A DNA stretch of 64,000 nucleotides from CAVEFW01 sp963643505 (GTDB lineage Bacteria > Actinomycetota > Coriobacteriia > Coriobacteriales > Eggerthellaceae), in the NCBI GenBank assembly GCA_963643505.1, contig CAVIKF010000001.1:124001-188000 (forward strand), written 5' to 3'. Position numbers and translations under genes: made by a program. This document shows, piece by piece, positions 24,963 to 32,542 of this stretch. How positions within the stretch are numbered: position 1 is the stretch's first letter; each line of letters opens with the position of its first letter. Below the pieces are notes generated by a model. That model had not been told where the DNA came from and did not search any database. It saw nothing but the letters and a program-made list of their open reading frames with translations.

Positions 24963-25046
24963 GAGACATTCCTTTCTGGTGTAGATACCAAGCGTAGGTA
25001 CAAAGGAGGGGCTGGGTCCTCCCTCGCTCCCCCCTTCGATCTTATT

Positions 25047-26186
25047 CTAACGGGAATTTGTGTTCGACGAGTTCTTAGTTAAGCTGGCCGTCGTGGTCGT
25101 CGCACTCGTGTTGGTGTTCTTATTGGCCGTATTCGCTGTATTCGACGCCGTAGAGGACCTATGGGACTTCGACCAATCACTGAGCACCGTTGCGAAGTCG
25201 ACAGAGTAGACATAGACGCCCGAGTCGTCGTCAAACTTCATCGCAACTTCCGCGCCGTCCTGCTTGATTTGAATCTGGGAAGAATCGACCGCCCTGATCT
25301 CAAGCTTGTTGGTAACCGTGTATTGTCCGCTCGTCGGTCCGGTGATGATGCCGTACTCGGATGCGATGCTCTCATCGTTTTGGTAGATCTCCACATAAGT
25401 CGAGTTACCGGAGGCGACCGTATACGTGACGTCGACAGAAGTCGGCGCAGGCTCGCTTGTGGTAGCAGAGGAGTTGGTGTTGCCAGAACTCTCGCTTGAG
25501 GATCCGTTTGTCGTATCGGAGACACCCGTGATGGGAATGCTCGTCACGTTCTCGGTGCTCTTAGGGGCGACGCACCCAACGATTTGCGTAATGATGAAAA
25601 TCACAAGGACAAGGGCGACGATGGCACCGATGATCAGGGGCAGACGCTGCATAATCGGGTTCGGTCGACTTGCCGCGTAACCACCGGAATAGCCACCGGA
25701 ACGCCCGTTGCGCCCAGAACCAAATGATCGCGATTGGTCGTGGTAGGAGACGCGCCTGTTCGAGGATCTTGAGATACGTTCGTCCCTGTCAGAGTATGTA
25801 TCGCGCCCGCCGTTGGAATTGAGCGTACGGGCGAAATCGCGATTGTACGAGCCGCTTGACGAGCGAGAGACTCCACGGGAGCCTTCGTGTCCCTGGCGGG
25901 AACCCGAGCGGGAGGTGGAACCATATGAGTGGGATGAATTTATGTAGCGATCCGCCTCGTCAAGGTACTGACGGGTGATGCTTGTGGCATTCAAGCCAAG
26001 AAGACGAGCATAGGCGTTGACCATGTTGCGCGTATAACCCCGGGCGGGCATGCGCGAGAAGTCGTTTTGCTCGATAGCGCGAAGGATATCGGCCCTGATA
26101 CGGAGTCTCTGGGAAGCATAGTTGATGTCCATGCCTTTGCGCTCACGCGCCTCAGCAAGAATGCGTCCGAATGGCTTTTGCGCCAT
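25047..26186 (-). CDS. RodZ-like membrane protein with N-terminal helix-turn-helix
   Basis: RodZ-like protein linking cytoskeleton and envelope synthesis in other bacteria. Seen: a HTH_25-type domain at residues 7-75 (FGRILAEARERKGMDINYA), a 100-residue Ser/Arg/Gly/Tyr-rich linker, one membrane helix at about 181-206, a Ser/Thr/Asn-rich spacer, a beta-rich DUF4115-like domain (about 250-340), and a Thr/Asn-rich tail. Domain order matches RodZ; the long cytosolic low-complexity linker is unusual. GAAAGGAG precedes the ATG, and ftsK ends 20 bases before it. In Bacillus ymfM (rodZ) also lies between spoIIIE and pgsA. Confidence 0.83.
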   Translation of the reverse strand: MAQKPFGRILAEARERKGMDINYASQRLRIRADILRAIEQNDFSRMPARGYTRNMVNAYARLLGLNATSITRQYLDEADRYINSSHSYGSTSRSGSRQGHEGSRGVSRSSSGSYNRDFARTLNSNGGRDTYSDRDERISRSSNRRVSYHDQSRSFGSGRNGRSGGYSGGYAASRPNPIMQRLPLIIGAIVALVLVIFIITQIVGCVAPKSTENVTSIPITGVSDTTNGSSSESSGNTNSSATTSEPAPTSVDVTYTVASGNSTYVEIYQNDESIASEYGIITGPTSGQYTVTNKLEIRAVDSSQIQIKQDGAEVAMKFDDDSGVYVYSVDFATVLSDWSKSHRSSTASNTANTANKNTNTSATTTTASLTKNSSNTNSR

Positions 26187-26206
26187 AAGGGCTCCTTTCT
26201 ACAAAC

Positions 26207-28726
26207 CTAGTCGTTACTCTCAAATGCCTTCAACGTTTCCAATTCCATCTCGTCGACGAGGACCTCCCTGGGCTTGCTGCCGTTAGCAGGTCCGACGACT
26301 CCCTTTTCCTCAAGCATGTCCATTATACGCCCTGCTCGGGAATACCCTACCTTAAGCCTTCTTTGGAGATTCGATGTGCTTCCGAGGTTGCTTGAAACCA
26401 CGATATCCGCGGCTTCCCAGATCAAGGGGTCGTCGTCACCGCAAGAGCCGCCCGAGCCATCGGTGGTGGTATCTCCCAAAGACATGAGGTTGGTCTTAAG
26501 AATCTCCGTATGATATTCAGGGGAACCTTGCTCCTTCAAATGCTCGACCACCGCATTGATCTCATCCTCGGACACATAGCAACCCTGGATGCGTTGCGGT
26601 TTGGAAAGCTCGGGCTTGCTCAAGAGCAAATCGCCCAAACCGATAAGGTTCTCCGCACCGGGAGTGTCGAGGATGACACGCGAGTCGATGCCGGAAGCGA
26701 CATTGAAGGCGATACGGTTGGTGATGTTTGCCTTGATAAGGCCAGTGACAACCTTGGCGGACGGACGCTGGGTCGCAACGATGAGGTGTATACCTGCAGC
26801 ACGAGCGAGCTGGGCGATACGGCTGATGGAGAACTCGACCTCCTTGCCGACGTTCATCATGAGATCGGCAAGCTCGTCGATAATGATGACGATATAAGGC
26901 AGTTCCTCCAAGTCGACCCCATCAACTTGGCCAGATTGGGCCTTTGCGTTGTATTGCCCGATGTTGCGGGCACCCACCTTTGCAAACTCCTTGAGGCGGC
27001 GCTCCATCTCCGCAACACCCCAGGAAAGGGCGCTGGCCGCCTCCTTGGGCTCGGTGACAACCGGGACATACAGGTGGGGGATTCCGTTATAGGGCGTAAA
27101 CTCCACGCGCTTCGGGTCGATCATGATGAAACGAACCTCGGAAGGCGTCGCACGCATAAGGATGGACATGATCATCGCGTTAATACTGACCGACTTGCCC
27201 GATCCGGTGGTACCTCCGATGAGCAGGTGGGGCATCTTAGCGAGATCGGACACGATGGAGTTACCCTCGACGTCCTTGCCAATAGCGATTTGCAAGGGTC
27301 CGGGCTTGGCATCGGTGAGGACTTCGGAGAGTAACACGGTTTGGCGGGACTTGTTCGGAACCTCGATACCGACGTAGTTCGTACCGGGGATGGGTGCAAA
27401 GATTCGCACACCGGGAGCCGCAAGGGCCAAAGCGATATCGTTGTTCAAGGCCGTGATGCGGCTCACACGCACACCAGCAGGAAGGTTGATCTTGAACAAG
27501 GTCACCGTCGGGCCCGCGACCCATCCGACGACCTCCGCCATGATGCCGAAATCCTCCAGGGTCTCTTGTAGCGTCGCCCCCGTCTCCTGAAGCTCTTCTT
27601 CTGTCGCCCCGCCCTTAACCTTTTGTGGCTTGGCGAGCATATCGAAAGACGGCAACACGAAACCCTCGTCGGGACGCGGTGTCGCAACGTCGGATTTCGG
27701 CGAGCTCTTCTTTTTGGAGGGTTGTTTCCCCGTTGCAGAAGGCTTCTCGGTCGACTTGTGGCCAAGTTGGCGCGTAAGAGGTTTCTCTGTGCCGGTCAAG
27801 GCGATGGTTTCCGCAGCGCTCATGCGGTTTTTGACAGGCGCCGCATCCGCACCAGATTTCACGCGCGACTGCTTTTTGGTCTTCTCCGGCTCTCGCTCAG
27901 CATCAGTGTGTCCAATGCGGCCACGTCTGGCCTGTGCTACGGCAATAGACTTGATCTCACGCGTCTCGTCAGAAGCAAAACCTTGCGCGTTGCTCGCGGC
28001 CGGAGATTCGCCCTGCTCCCCACGCGTAATCCTTCCCCAACGGCGAGAAAGTCGCTCGGGTGGCTCCTCGAACGCCGCCGCCTCCTTCTTTTGGCGGATG
28101 CCCTCAATGATGGAGGAGACCGAAACGCCGATGATGGCAAGGCCGATGGCAATGACACCGACCATGATAACGAGGGAGACGGTCTGACCGAACAGGGAAA
28201 GCCCGGCATACGCGATAAACGAACCGATATAGCCGCCGGCGTTGGTCAAGACCTCGGTATGAAACAACATTGAGTCATGCCCTGGCTGCGCCCCTGGGGA
28301 GACAAGGCTCAAGATACCGAGTACCGCGATGTAGATAACAAACAGGCCGATGGCCATACGCGCCGGCAACAACGAGCTGTTGACACGTACAAGCAGCACG
28401 ATGCCGACCGCCAACAAAAAAATCGGAAGTACGTAGGCGGCGACACCGAACGTGAGACGAAGACCGGTTGCGACAGCCGAGGTCACAAGGGCGTCATTGG
28501 GCATGGAAACCATGATGAGGATTACGACGGCGACAAGGATGAGGGCGATGGCGCCGATCTCGCGACGAGTACGTCGACCAAGGATGCGAGTGTCGTCGTC
28601 CAACGGCGCGGCACTCGACTTCACGGCTTGGGCGCGGCCTCTCTGGGCGCTCTTCTCCTTCGGGCTTGCAGCCCGCTTCTTAGAGGCGTTTTGTTGTTTC
28701 GGAGCATTTGAGGAAGCGCGAGCCAA
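26207..28726 (-). CDS. ftsK: DNA translocase FtsK/SpoIIIE
   Basis: Septum-anchored DNA pump for chromosome segregation. Seen: four hydrophobic helices within residues 55-210, a basic, low-complexity linker (about 215-360), the FtsK beta/alpha motor with P-loop GTTGSGKSVS, Walker B IVIIIDELADLMM and a C-terminal winged-helix gamma domain (RRLKVGYSRAGRIMDMLEE). 839 residues. Start is TTG with GGGGG about eight bases upstream; no nearer ATG exists. A terminator-like hairpin lies 43 bases upstream. Confidence 0.96.
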   Translation of the reverse strand: MARASSNAPKQQNASKKRAASPKEKSAQRGRAQAVKSSAAPLDDDTRILGRRTRREIGAIALILVAVVILIMVSMPNDALVTSAVATGLRLTFGVAAYVLPIFLLAVGIVLLVRVNSSLLPARMAIGLFVIYIAVLGILSLVSPGAQPGHDSMLFHTEVLTNAGGYIGSFIAYAGLSLFGQTVSLVIMVGVIAIGLAIIGVSVSSIIEGIRQKKEAAAFEEPPERLSRRWGRITRGEQGESPAASNAQGFASDETREIKSIAVAQARRGRIGHTDAEREPEKTKKQSRVKSGADAAPVKNRMSAAETIALTGTEKPLTRQLGHKSTEKPSATGKQPSKKKSSPKSDVATPRPDEGFVLPSFDMLAKPQKVKGGATEEELQETGATLQETLEDFGIMAEVVGWVAGPTVTLFKINLPAGVRVSRITALNNDIALALAAPGVRIFAPIPGTNYVGIEVPNKSRQTVLLSEVLTDAKPGPLQIAIGKDVEGNSIVSDLAKMPHLLIGGTTGSGKSVSINAMIMSILMRATPSEVRFIMIDPKRVEFTPYNGIPHLYVPVVTEPKEAASALSWGVAEMERRLKEFAKVGARNIGQYNAKAQSGQVDGVDLEELPYIVIIIDELADLMMNVGKEVEFSISRIAQLARAAGIHLIVATQRPSAKVVTGLIKANITNRIAFNVASGIDSRVILDTPGAENLIGLGDLLLSKPELSKPQRIQGCYVSEDEINAVVEHLKEQGSPEYHTEILKTNLMSLGDTTTDGSGGSCGDDDPLIWEAADIVVSSNLGSTSNLQRRLKVGYSRAGRIMDMLEEKGVVGPANGSKPREVLVDEMELETLKAFESND

Positions 28727-28768
28727 CGCGAAAGCCCCCTTTTTCTAATGTGGTTAGAGTGCGTTTAC

Positions 28769-28796
28769 AAAAGGGGTCGCCACAACGACGACCCCT
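28769..28796 (-). terminator. rnj terminator, close to the ftsK start
   Basis: AGGGGTCG (28772-28779) pairs with CGACCCCT (28789-28796); on the minus strand TTTT ends the stem. It lies 15 bases after the rnj stop and 43 before the ftsK TTG. Confidence 0.75.
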
Positions 28797-28811
28797 CTAT
28801 TATATCCCAGC

Positions 28812-30647
28812 TTAGACCTCAAGTAACGAGGCGATGACAAGTGGTCTTTGCTTTGTTCGCTCCCAAAGCAAAGACAAGGCTGCGTCGCGAACCATCTTGT
28901 TGAGCTCAGCGCGGGTGATCTTTTTCTTGAGACCGCGCTTCAATGCGCTGGTGGTCGCCTTTTGGAGGTCGCGAGCCAAGTAGTCATCCTCGCCGCCCGC
29001 AATTCCGCGAGTCTCCACGTGCACCTCGCCAATGATCTCCTCGCGATCGAAGTCGCAAGCCGCGCTGATCATCGCGATGCCCTGGGAGGACATGGCGCTT
29101 CGTTCGTCAAGAATCTGTTGGGAGGTGTCTCCAACCGATAAGCCATCCACGTACACAACACCGCTCGGATAGGACGGACCGCGAACGACGCCGCTGGAGG
29201 TCATCTCGAGGGACTCACCGTTTTCGCAGATAAAAATGTTGTCCGGGTCGACGCCGATCTTTTTGGCAAGCTTGGCATGGGCGCGCAGATGGGCCGCCTC
29301 ACCATGGACAGGCATGAAATATTCCGGCTGCACGATGGAAAGGACGAGCTTGAGCTCCTCGGAACCAGCGTGGCCGGAGACATGGACCATGGCGCGGCGC
29401 TTGTCCCAAACGTCAAGGCCCATCTTGGCGAGGAGGTTCACGATACGGGTGACCGCCTTCTCGTTGCCAGGGACCGGCGTTGCGGAGATGATGACCGTGT
29501 CGCCCTCGTCGATAGAGATGGTCTTATGTTCACCGCTGGCGATACGAGACAAAGCGCTCAAGGGCTCGCCTTGGCTACCCGTGCACATGATGACAACCTT
29601 GTCAGCAGGCATCTCCTTGAGTTCGTAAGCGTCCAAGAGGTTCTCATCAGCGATCTTGAGATAGCCGAGCTTGCGGGCAATGTCGGTATTTTGGATCATG
29701 GAGCGTCCCGTGACGACGACCTTGCGACCCGATTCCACCGCCGCGTCGCAAATTTGCTGCATACGGTGGATATGGCTTGCAAAAGACGCCACGATGACTC
29801 GTCCCTGAGCGTTGCCGATGATGGTGCGCAAAGTGATTCCGACCTCAGCCTCTGAAGGGGTGAACGTCTTGTTCATGGCGTTCGTGGAATCGCTCATCAT
29901 GAGGTCGACACCCATCTTGCTGAATTTCGCCAAGGCGCCGAAATCGGTATGGACCCCGTCGATAGGTGTCTGATCGAGCTTGAAGTCGCCGGTGTGGAGC
30001 ACGTTTCCAGCGGGGGTTTGAAGGAACACTCCGACCGCTCCCGGGATGGAGTGGTTGACAGCGAAGAAGTCGACCGTCATGCACCCGAGTTTGATCTGGT
30101 CACCCGGCTTTATCTCGACCAGCTTGGCGTTCTTGATCTTGTGTTCGGCGAACTTGCCCTCGATAAGGCCAAGGGTCATCTTCGTACCGTAGATGGGAAC
30201 TTGGCAATCAAGGTCTTTGAGCAGGTACGGGAGGGTGCCGGTGTGGTCCTCGTGGCCGTGGGTGATGACAATGCCACGCAATTTGTGGGCGTTCTCGAGA
30301 ACATAGGTATAGTCAGGCAGGATGAGGTCGATACCGGGATGGTCGTCATCGGGAAACATGAGGCCGGCATCGTCAACGATCATGTCGCCGTTGCACTCAA
30401 ATACCGTCATGTTCTTGCCAATAGCATCGAGTCCCCCGAGGGGGATGATCTTGCACTTGGCCCTAACGTCTCTCTTGCCTTCGGGGCGATTCTTCTTGCT
30501 CTTGTTCGACTTTCCCGACGAAGAGGTGGGAGCCTCGTCGTTGCTCCTGGTCAGGTGAGGACGCTTCCTCTCGAGCTTGACGTGGCGGTACGTCTTGGTC
30601 TGGTTGTCTTTTCCTCCTTTGGAGGCATCACGCTTCTGTTCGGTCAT
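28812..30647 (-). CDS. rnj: Ribonuclease J
   Basis: Metallo-beta-lactamase/beta-CASP ribonuclease with 5' exo- and endonuclease activity. Seen: a basic, Lys/Arg/Ser-rich N-terminal extension of about 60 residues, the metal site THGHEDHTG, MSDSTNA, the beta-CASP motifs and the C-terminal domain with the VHVSGHAG block. The frame extends to a GTG at 30677, but that lies inside a hairpin; the ATG at 30647 has AGGAAGG just upstream, giving 611 residues. The basic extension is longer than in Bacillus RNase J1 and could bind RNA. Confidence 0.94.
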   Translation of the reverse strand: MTEQKRDASKGGKDNQTKTYRHVKLERKRPHLTRSNDEAPTSSSGKSNKSKKNRPEGKRDVRAKCKIIPLGGLDAIGKNMTVFECNGDMIVDDAGLMFPDDDHPGIDLILPDYTYVLENAHKLRGIVITHGHEDHTGTLPYLLKDLDCQVPIYGTKMTLGLIEGKFAEHKIKNAKLVEIKPGDQIKLGCMTVDFFAVNHSIPGAVGVFLQTPAGNVLHTGDFKLDQTPIDGVHTDFGALAKFSKMGVDLMMSDSTNAMNKTFTPSEAEVGITLRTIIGNAQGRVIVASFASHIHRMQQICDAAVESGRKVVVTGRSMIQNTDIARKLGYLKIADENLLDAYELKEMPADKVVIMCTGSQGEPLSALSRIASGEHKTISIDEGDTVIISATPVPGNEKAVTRIVNLLAKMGLDVWDKRRAMVHVSGHAGSEELKLVLSIVQPEYFMPVHGEAAHLRAHAKLAKKIGVDPDNIFICENGESLEMTSSGVVRGPSYPSGVVYVDGLSVGDTSQQILDERSAMSSQGIAMISAACDFDREEIIGEVHVETRGIAGGEDDYLARDLQKATTSALKRGLKKKITRAELNKMVRDAALSLLWERTKQRPLVIASLLEV

Positions 30648-30667
30648 AAACCTTCCTAAAAACACGC

Positions 30668-30694
30668 AAAAACGCACCTTTCGAACGAAGGTGC
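30668..30694 (-). terminator. Intrinsic terminator immediately ahead of rnj
   Basis: GCACCTT-CG pairs with CG-AAGGTGC (plus-strand 30674-30694, one bulged T, two-base loop); on the minus strand GTTTTT follows, with another T5 a few bases on. The T-run ends 20 bases before the rnj ATG. Confidence 0.8.
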
Positions 30695-30717
30695 ATTTTT
30701 ACTTACTTGTATTACCA

Positions 30718-30740
30718 TGCGAGGCGGACTTCGCCTCGCA
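30718..30740 (-). terminator. Perfect 9-bp hairpin after dapA
   Basis: TGCGAGGCG (30718-30726) and CGCCTCGCA (30732-30740) with a five-base loop, 12 bases after the dapA stop. It has no T-run; it may protect the dapA 3' end or pause polymerase before the true terminator at 30668-30694. Confidence 0.6.
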
Positions 30741-30752
30741 CACAATTCAAAG

Positions 30753-31649
30753 TTAGAGCACTCCCACTTCACGCATGATAGCCGCAAGGGTCTCGGATTG
30801 CTCCGCCGTTGCCGGCACGAGGGGAAGTCTCACTCCGCCGACAGGGAAACCGAGAAGCTTGAGAGCTTCCTTGACGAGAATGGGGTTCGTGGTAGCAAAC
30901 AGTCCCTCCATGAGCGGCACAAGCTTGGCGTTTGCTGCCTCGGCTTCCTCGACCTTGCCCGCAACATACAACTCGATAATCTCCTTCATGCGAGACGGCG
31001 CGACGTTGCCGATTGTGCTAACGACGCCGACGCCACCCATCTTCATGATGTCGAGAGTGGAGGAATCATCGCCAGAGTACACCGCGAAATCATCGGGGGC
31101 TCCGTCGATGATCTCTTGGATCTGGGGGTAGTTGCCAGATGCCTCCTTGATACCGACGATGTTATCGATGTCATGGGCGAGACGCAACGTGGTCTCAGCA
31201 GTCATGTTGATGCTGCAGCGACCAGGAATGTTATACAACATGCAAGGGCACTCAACAGCGCTGGCAATCGACTTGAAGTGCTGGTAGATACCCTCTTGCG
31301 GAGGCTTGTTGTAATAGGGAACGACAAGGAGCATGCCGTCCACGCCGAGCTTCTCCACCTTCTGGGCGAAATCGATGGAATCAGCAGTGCAATTGTCACC
31401 AGTGTAGGCGATAACGGGGACACGTCCGGCAACCTCGTCCACAATGGCCTTGAACAGCTCGATCTTTTGGGGATAGAACACAGTAGGAGCCTCACCCGTC
31501 GTCGCGTTGACGAGCAGGGAGTCCGCTCCCCCCTCGATCAGGCGATTGGCAAATTGACGCGCACGAGGCAAGTCAAGCTTCAAATCGGCATCGAAGGGAG
31601 TGATCATAGCAGGAATGAGACGGCCAAAACGGAGTTCAGTTGTAGTCAT
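30753..31649 (-). CDS. dapA: 4-hydroxy-tetrahydrodipicolinate synthase
   Basis: Condenses pyruvate with aspartate semialdehyde, first committed step to lysine and diaminopimelate. Seen: TTGEAPT (phosphate-binding threonines), the tyrosine in LYNIPGR, and the Schiff-base lysine in GIKEASG. Length 298 is typical. AAGGAG precedes the ATG. dapB lies 52 bases upstream, so dapB-dapA is a unit; the dapA gene precedes rnj, as in Bacillus. Confidence 0.96.
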   Translation of the reverse strand: MTTTELRFGRLIPAMITPFDADLKLDLPRARQFANRLIEGGADSLLVNATTGEAPTVFYPQKIELFKAIVDEVAGRVPVIAYTGDNCTADSIDFAQKVEKLGVDGMLLVVPYYNKPPQEGIYQHFKSIASAVECPCMLYNIPGRCSINMTAETTLRLAHDIDNIVGIKEASGNYPQIQEIIDGAPDDFAVYSGDDSSTLDIMKMGGVGVVSTIGNVAPSRMKEIIELYVAGKVEEAEAANAKLVPLMEGLFATTNPILVKEALKLLGFPVGGVRLPLVPATAEQSETLAAIMREVGVL

Positions 31650-31701
31650 AGCAATTTCTCCTTATCGAAACAACCACGTAAGGGTATCACAGTGCGTATT
31701 T

Positions 31702-32475
31702 CTAGACCATGAAGTTTTCCAGACCCACAATCAAACCGCTTTTCTCCCCCACGCTGCGAATGCCGAGAAGCACGCCAGGCATGTAGGACTCGCGGTCCCA
31801 AGAGTCATGACGGATGGTCAGGGTTTGGCCCATGGATCCGAAAATGACCTCCTGGCTCGCAACAAAGCCCATGGAACGAACCGAATGCACCGGTACGTCG
31901 TTCACAAGCGTGCCACGCGCACCTTCGCACCCCGCGATTTCGGTCTCCTTTCCCGGCGCGGCGCTGGCACGGCCGTCGCGAGCGCAAGAGATGATCTGGG
32001 CGGTGCGGGTGGCTGTGCCGGAAGGCGCATCCAACTTGTTACAATGGTGGAACTCGATGACCTCGGCCTCGGGGAAAAACGGTGCCGCAGCGGCAGCAAA
32101 TTGCATCATAAGGACCGCGCCGGTCGTGAAGTTGGGCGCATAGAACAATGTCGTGCCCTCGGGAGCCAAGGTAATAAGCTCCTCAAGTTTGTCGTTGGAA
32201 AGGCCGGTGGTGCCAACGACACAATCGATACCGGCCGGGAGAGCGACGCGAAGCGTGGACTCCACGACATTGGGTCGGGTAAAGTCAACAAGCACGTCAA
32301 ACGCGGGGCCCTCAAGCGCCTCTTGTATGGAGCCGTAGACGGTACAACCGAGGTCCTCATCAAAGGCATGGGGATCGATTCCGCACACCAACTCCATGTC
32401 GTCAGCCTTTTGGACGGCGTTGACAGCGGCGGAACCCATACGACCCGCACAACCAGCGACAGCAACCTTGATCAT
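31702..32475 (-). CDS. dapB: 4-hydroxy-tetrahydrodipicolinate reductase
   Basis: NAD(P)H reductase of the lysine pathway. Seen: MIKVAVAGCAGRMG nucleotide loop at the N-terminus, GTTGLS, the catalytic EFHHCNKLDAPSGTA segment (His pair and Lys), and a C-terminal GVLLGIRSV. I start at ATG 32475 (257 residues), which has AAAGGAT nine bases upstream; the longer frame to 32529 reads through a terminator hairpin. The ribosome site directly follows that terminator's T-run. Confidence 0.95.
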   Translation of the reverse strand: MIKVAVAGCAGRMGSAAVNAVQKADDMELVCGIDPHAFDEDLGCTVYGSIQEALEGPAFDVLVDFTRPNVVESTLRVALPAGIDCVVGTTGLSNDKLEELITLAPEGTTLFYAPNFTTGAVLMMQFAAAAAPFFPEAEVIEFHHCNKLDAPSGTATRTAQIISCARDGRASAAPGKETEIAGCEGARGTLVNDVPVHSVRSMGFVASQEVIFGSMGQTLTIRHDSWDRESYMPGVLLGIRSVGEKSGLIVGLENFMV

Positions 32476-32488
32476 GTCATATCCTTTC

Positions 32489-32520
32489 AAAAAAAAGCGA
32501 GGCCCATGCTTGAGCCTCGC
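32489..32520 (-). terminator. pnp terminator abutting the dapB ribosome site
   Basis: GCGAGGC (32497-32503) pairs with GCCTCGC (32514-32520); on the minus strand eight T follow (32496-32489). The T-run is followed at once by GAAAGGAT, the dapB ribosome site. Confidence 0.88.
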
Positions 32521-32542
32521 CCTTAGCACTCACACCACCAGT

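Noticed and set aside
23565..25082. 505-codon plus-strand open frame
   Set aside because: Antisense shadow of rimO, yajQ and the rodZ-like gene; no domain and no ribosome site.
32476..32542. Lysine riboswitch upstream of dapB
   Set aside because: The gap is only 67 bases and is filled by a simple hairpin and T-run; the lysine riboswitch is far longer.
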